This document shows, one piece after another, positions 13,001 through 15,010 of a stretch of 15,010 nucleotides of DNA. Below the pieces are notes generated by a model. The model saw only the letters and a list, made by a program, of their open reading frames with translations. It searched no databases and had not been told where the DNA came from. The DNA is from an uncultured Sphingorhabdus sp. (lineage in GTDB: Bacteria; Pseudomonadota; Alphaproteobacteria; Sphingomonadales; Sphingomonadaceae). A program made the translations under genes and the position numbers. Every line of letters starts with the position of its first letter. Position 1 is the stretch's first letter. The stretch covers positions 1 to 15,010 of the forward strand of contig CALMYW010000041.1 in the NCBI GenBank assembly GCA_937873665.1, given 5' to 3'.

Positions 13001-13432
13001 TCTTGAGGGAAACCGATATCTACCTATTTTACCGATCGTGAGTACGGAACACGACCTCCAACAATCGATGTCATCGATGCGCGCTTGTGGGCCGGCCTCT
13101 ACAGCTTGATCCAGACGGGAATTGGCAACGGCTCATTTGGCCTGCGCTTTCCGGAACAGTGCCCCGACGGAAACGGTCCGTGTGGGTGTGACGAGTAGGC
13201 CTTCCGCCGGGTGCTAGGTGCCGAGGTGCCGTGGATCGAATGGCCGCTCTCCCCGAGCGAAGTGCCCGACACGCCGGTGATCCTCGATCTGCTTGAGTTC
13301 TGCGCCGGCGCCGTGGGTGAGCCGATTCAGGGCGCATATCATTCCTATTACCGCCATCATCACCAGAGTTGGGACCGAGATGCCGGCCTTGCGCGATTTG
13401 TGGTGGATGTGATCGCAAGCCTCAAGCTGCCA
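12997..13432 (+). pseudogene. Third gene of the AbiE operon, broken (AbiJ-related-like)
   Basis: The ATG at 12997 overlaps the toxin stop codon and has a strong GGAGAAGGG before it. Ten codons later the frame is lost at TTTT (13027-13030); removing one T restores a long protein-like frame: FTDREYGTRPPT, VIDARLWAGLYSLI, FGLRFPEQCPDG. A TAG at 13196-13198 interrupts it, then it continues VPWIEWPLSPSEVPDTP and AYHSYYRHHHQSWDRDAG. Similarity ends about 13432, where the frame enters sequence antisense to the integrase 3' end. From memory this resembles a small family labelled AbiJ-related in databases, with an uncharacterised conserved HHH/FDREAG region; that name is uncertain. Frameshift, nonsense and truncation make it non-functional unless recoded. 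Confidence 0.7.
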
Positions 13433-14780
13433 AGCGACCCTCCTCTTCTGCTTCGTTCGCCGGCTCTCCCACCGCTTTGGTCAGGAAGAGGTCAAGCGCG
13501 GCTCGACGGGAGTCGCGATCCAGTGCGTAGGCTGTCTGCTTGAATTCCACTCCCTGGAGCAGCCCTTGAATGTAGCCGGAGATCGTATCGGCGGCCATGA
13601 TGAGCGCCGTGTCGAGTGTGTGAATATATTTGCTCGTCACCGAACCTTTGGAGTGGCCGACCAGCGCGGCGATCGTCACCTCGGTGAAGCCGAGATCGTT
13701 GGCGATGCTGGCAAAGCTGTGGCGCAGGACGTGCGGGGTGACACCGACGAGCGGGCTGTCTGTGAAGATCTGCTCCCAATGGTTCGGGAAGCTACCGAAC
13801 GCATTGTCCTCGCCCTGACCGGGGAAGACGTAGGTGCCCGCAGCGGTCTTGCGACGTTCCTCCAGATACTCGACGACGGGCAGTCCGATAGGACGAATGG
13901 ACTCGCCTTCCTTGCTGTCCACCAGGCGCATGCAGCTCGCGTCGGTGTCAGCCTCGATCCACATTAGCGAGATCATTTCCGAGCGGCGGCAGCCAGTGAG
14001 CGCGATCTGCCGGATGATGTCCACGGTCATGGCGTATTTCTCGTTCGCCGCCGCCTCGCGAAGCATCTGACCGAGAGTGCGGTACTCCGCCTCTGTCAGA
14101 CGACGATTCCGAACATTGTCCTTGGGCTTCTTGATGCCGTGCGCTGGATTGATCTCGATGATCCCAGCGTCGACAGCGTAGGTGAGGATGCCACCCAACA
14201 GCCCGACGGTACGCGTGGCGGTGCCGGCACCACCGCGAACGATGGCCTTTCCACGCAGCTTCTTCGTCTTGACGGCGACGCGCGTCTTGCCCGCCATGAT
14301 GTCCTTCAAGACCTTGTTGATGTCCGCTTTGGTCAGATCTTTGACTCGGCGTGCGCCGATCAGCGGGATGATGTGCCGCTCGATACGGCCAGTGTCGGTC
14401 ACGATGGTGGTTGGCTTCTTCGGTCGTCCGCCCTTACCCAAGATGAGACCTGCGTTCAGATCGGCGGTGTAGAGGGCACAAAGCTCCTTGACCGTGATGG
14501 CCTTGTGGTCGAGCTGGCGTTCCTCGGAAGGATTATCGCCGCGCGCAACGCGCCCCAGTTGGACCTTCGCTTCTTGCCGGGCTGTCTCTGGTGTCCACAC
14601 GCCATGCAGGCCGATGGTATATCGTCGCGTGCGTCCAGCAGCGCGATATTGAATGAGGTAGCTGCGCTTGCCGGAGGCGAACACGCGGAGGCCAAAGCCG
14701 GGCAGTTCGTCATCCCAGATGAAATAGTCCTTCTCGCGGACATCGGCAGCGTCCACGATCCGCTTGGTCAGCTTTGCCAT
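13422..14780 (-). CDS. int: Tyrosine recombinase (integrase of a tRNA-targeting element)
   Basis: Predicted 452-residue phage/island-type integrase. The N-terminal DUF4102-like arm-binding domain (about 1-85: FIWDDELPGFGLRVFASGKRSY) is followed by a core-binding SAM-like domain (about 95-210) and the catalytic domain. The catalytic set is complete: Arg265 in TGCRRSE, Lys290 in DSKEG, His350 and Arg353 in HVLRHSF, His376 in LVGHS and the nucleophile Tyr385 in SKYIH. The start has GAGGGG eight bases upstream. It lies next to the tRNA-Arg-derived attachment site, so it should catalyse integration into and excision from that tRNA gene, probably with a small excisionase not visible here. The basic insert with RGGAGTATRT (about 183-192) is typical of the P4-like group. 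The gene appears intact. Its 3' end overlaps the remnant of the third AbiE-operon gene. Confidence 0.92.
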   Translation of the reverse strand: MAKLTKRIVDAADVREKDYFIWDDELPGFGLRVFASGKRSYLIQYRAAGRTRRYTIGLHGVWTPETARQEAKVQLGRVARGDNPSEERQLDHKAITVKELCALYTADLNAGLILGKGGRPKKPTTIVTDTGRIERHIIPLIGARRVKDLTKADINKVLKDIMAGKTRVAVKTKKLRGKAIVRGGAGTATRTVGLLGGILTYAVDAGIIEINPAHGIKKPKDNVRNRRLTEAEYRTLGQMLREAAANEKYAMTVDIIRQIALTGCRRSEMISLMWIEADTDASCMRLVDSKEGESIRPIGLPVVEYLEERRKTAAGTYVFPGQGEDNAFGSFPNHWEQIFTDSPLVGVTPHVLRHSFASIANDLGFTEVTIAALVGHSKGSVTSKYIHTLDTALIMAADTISGYIQGLLQGVEFKQTAYALDRDSRRAALDLFLTKAVGEPANEAEEEGRLAA

Positions 14781-14803
14781 GAAGCGTTCCCCTCGCTAGT
14801 GAG

Positions 14804-14829
14804 CGTGGTGCTTCCGCGGAAGCACCACG
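14804..14829. promoter_or_regulatory. 26-bp perfect palindrome upstream of the integrase gene
   Basis: A perfect 26-bp palindrome centred on CCGCGG (between 14816 and 14817; half-site CGTGGTGCTTCCG) lies 24 bases before the integrase start. The half-site core GGAAGCA recurs once more directly after it (about 14829-14836). It could be an operator for integrase control, a binding site for a directionality factor or, as RNA, a strong 5' hairpin. The remaining 14830-14965 is AT-richer, with a short inverted repeat CCTATC/GATAGG (14932-14937 and 14948-14953) that may be a recombinase arm site. Confidence 0.6.
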
Positions 14830-14965
14830 GAAGCAACCGGCTGGATATCGGAGCGAAATTCTGGATAGATAGTTCGGCGCGAAAATCTGTATTGTCCAGT
14901 AATTTCAGTCATATATCGCATTGTAGCGTGCCCTATCGTGTATTTAGGATAGGCAGGCTAAATTG

Positions 14966-15010
14966 CTCCGAAGGCAGAGGTCAGGGGTTCGAATCCCTTC
15001 GGGCGCGCCA
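14966..15010 (+). other. attachment site: 3' 45 bases of tRNA-Arg(CCG)
   Basis: The sequence corresponds to tRNA positions 32-76: anticodon loop CTCCGAA (anticodon CCG, with U33), 3' anticodon stem GGCAG, five-base variable region, T-arm AGGGG-TTCGAAT-CCCTT, 3' acceptor strand CGGGCGC, discriminator G and encoded CCA. The matching 5' half (expected to begin GCGCCCG and to contain CTGCC before the anticodon loop) is absent; the bases before 14966 do not pair. This is the usual form of the duplicated crossover segment left by tRNA-targeting integrases, and the integrase gene sits beside it. The intact tRNA should lie at the other end of the element, beyond the left edge of the window, unless other elements intervene. 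Confidence 0.8.

Noticed and set aside
14966..15010. Complete tRNA gene
   Set aside because: No 5' acceptor strand, D-arm or 5' anticodon stem precedes it; only positions 32-76 are present.

Overview
The window is high-GC alphaproteobacterial DNA, most like the sphingomonad/rhizobial accessory genome, and reads as one end of an integrative element. The right edge holds the 3' part of a tRNA-Arg(CCG) gene with an encoded CCA (14966-15010). A leftward tyrosine recombinase gene (13422-14780) lies just inside it. The tRNA 5' half is absent, so this looks like an attachment-site copy, and the element extends leftward out of the window.

The left part (1-3844) is island backbone, all on the minus strand: the first codons of an unidentified gene, a DUF6878-type protein, a large ParB-like protein and an ArdC-type antirestriction/zincin protein. 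A broken DUF932 gene at 10413-11045 belongs to the same backbone. Three of these genes (parB-like, ardC-like, DUF932) start directly behind the same nested stem-loop leader. Its inner stem changes sequence but keeps pairing in every copy. This shared, covarying RNA element is the most interesting signal in the window.

The middle (about 4286-10417) is an inserted cargo module. A MarR-type regulator is divergent from an export operon: a HlyD-like membrane fusion protein, an RbbA-like ATPase-ATPase-permease fusion and a second ABC-2 permease, the same layout as E. coli yhiI-rbbA-yhhJ. A 15-bp inverted repeat with overlapping promoter elements sits between regulator and operon. Both module borders are broken genes: a 5' fragment of an IS110-family transposase on the left, and a LysR N-terminal fragment fused to the truncated DUF932 gene on the right.

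The right part (11348-13432) is a defence-type operon: an AbiEi-like (DUF6088) antitoxin, an AbiEii-like nucleotidyltransferase toxin overlapping it by 8 bp, and a translationally coupled third gene that is now a pseudogene (frameshift in a T run, one in-frame stop, 3' end lost against the integrase gene). Its promoter coincides with an inverted repeat that probably serves for autorepression.

The segment therefore combines mobility and maintenance functions (integrase, ParB-like, ArdC), an abortive-infection/toxin-antitoxin locus and an export cargo, with several decaying genes marking old recombination joints. No CRISPR array, rRNA or complete tRNA is present.
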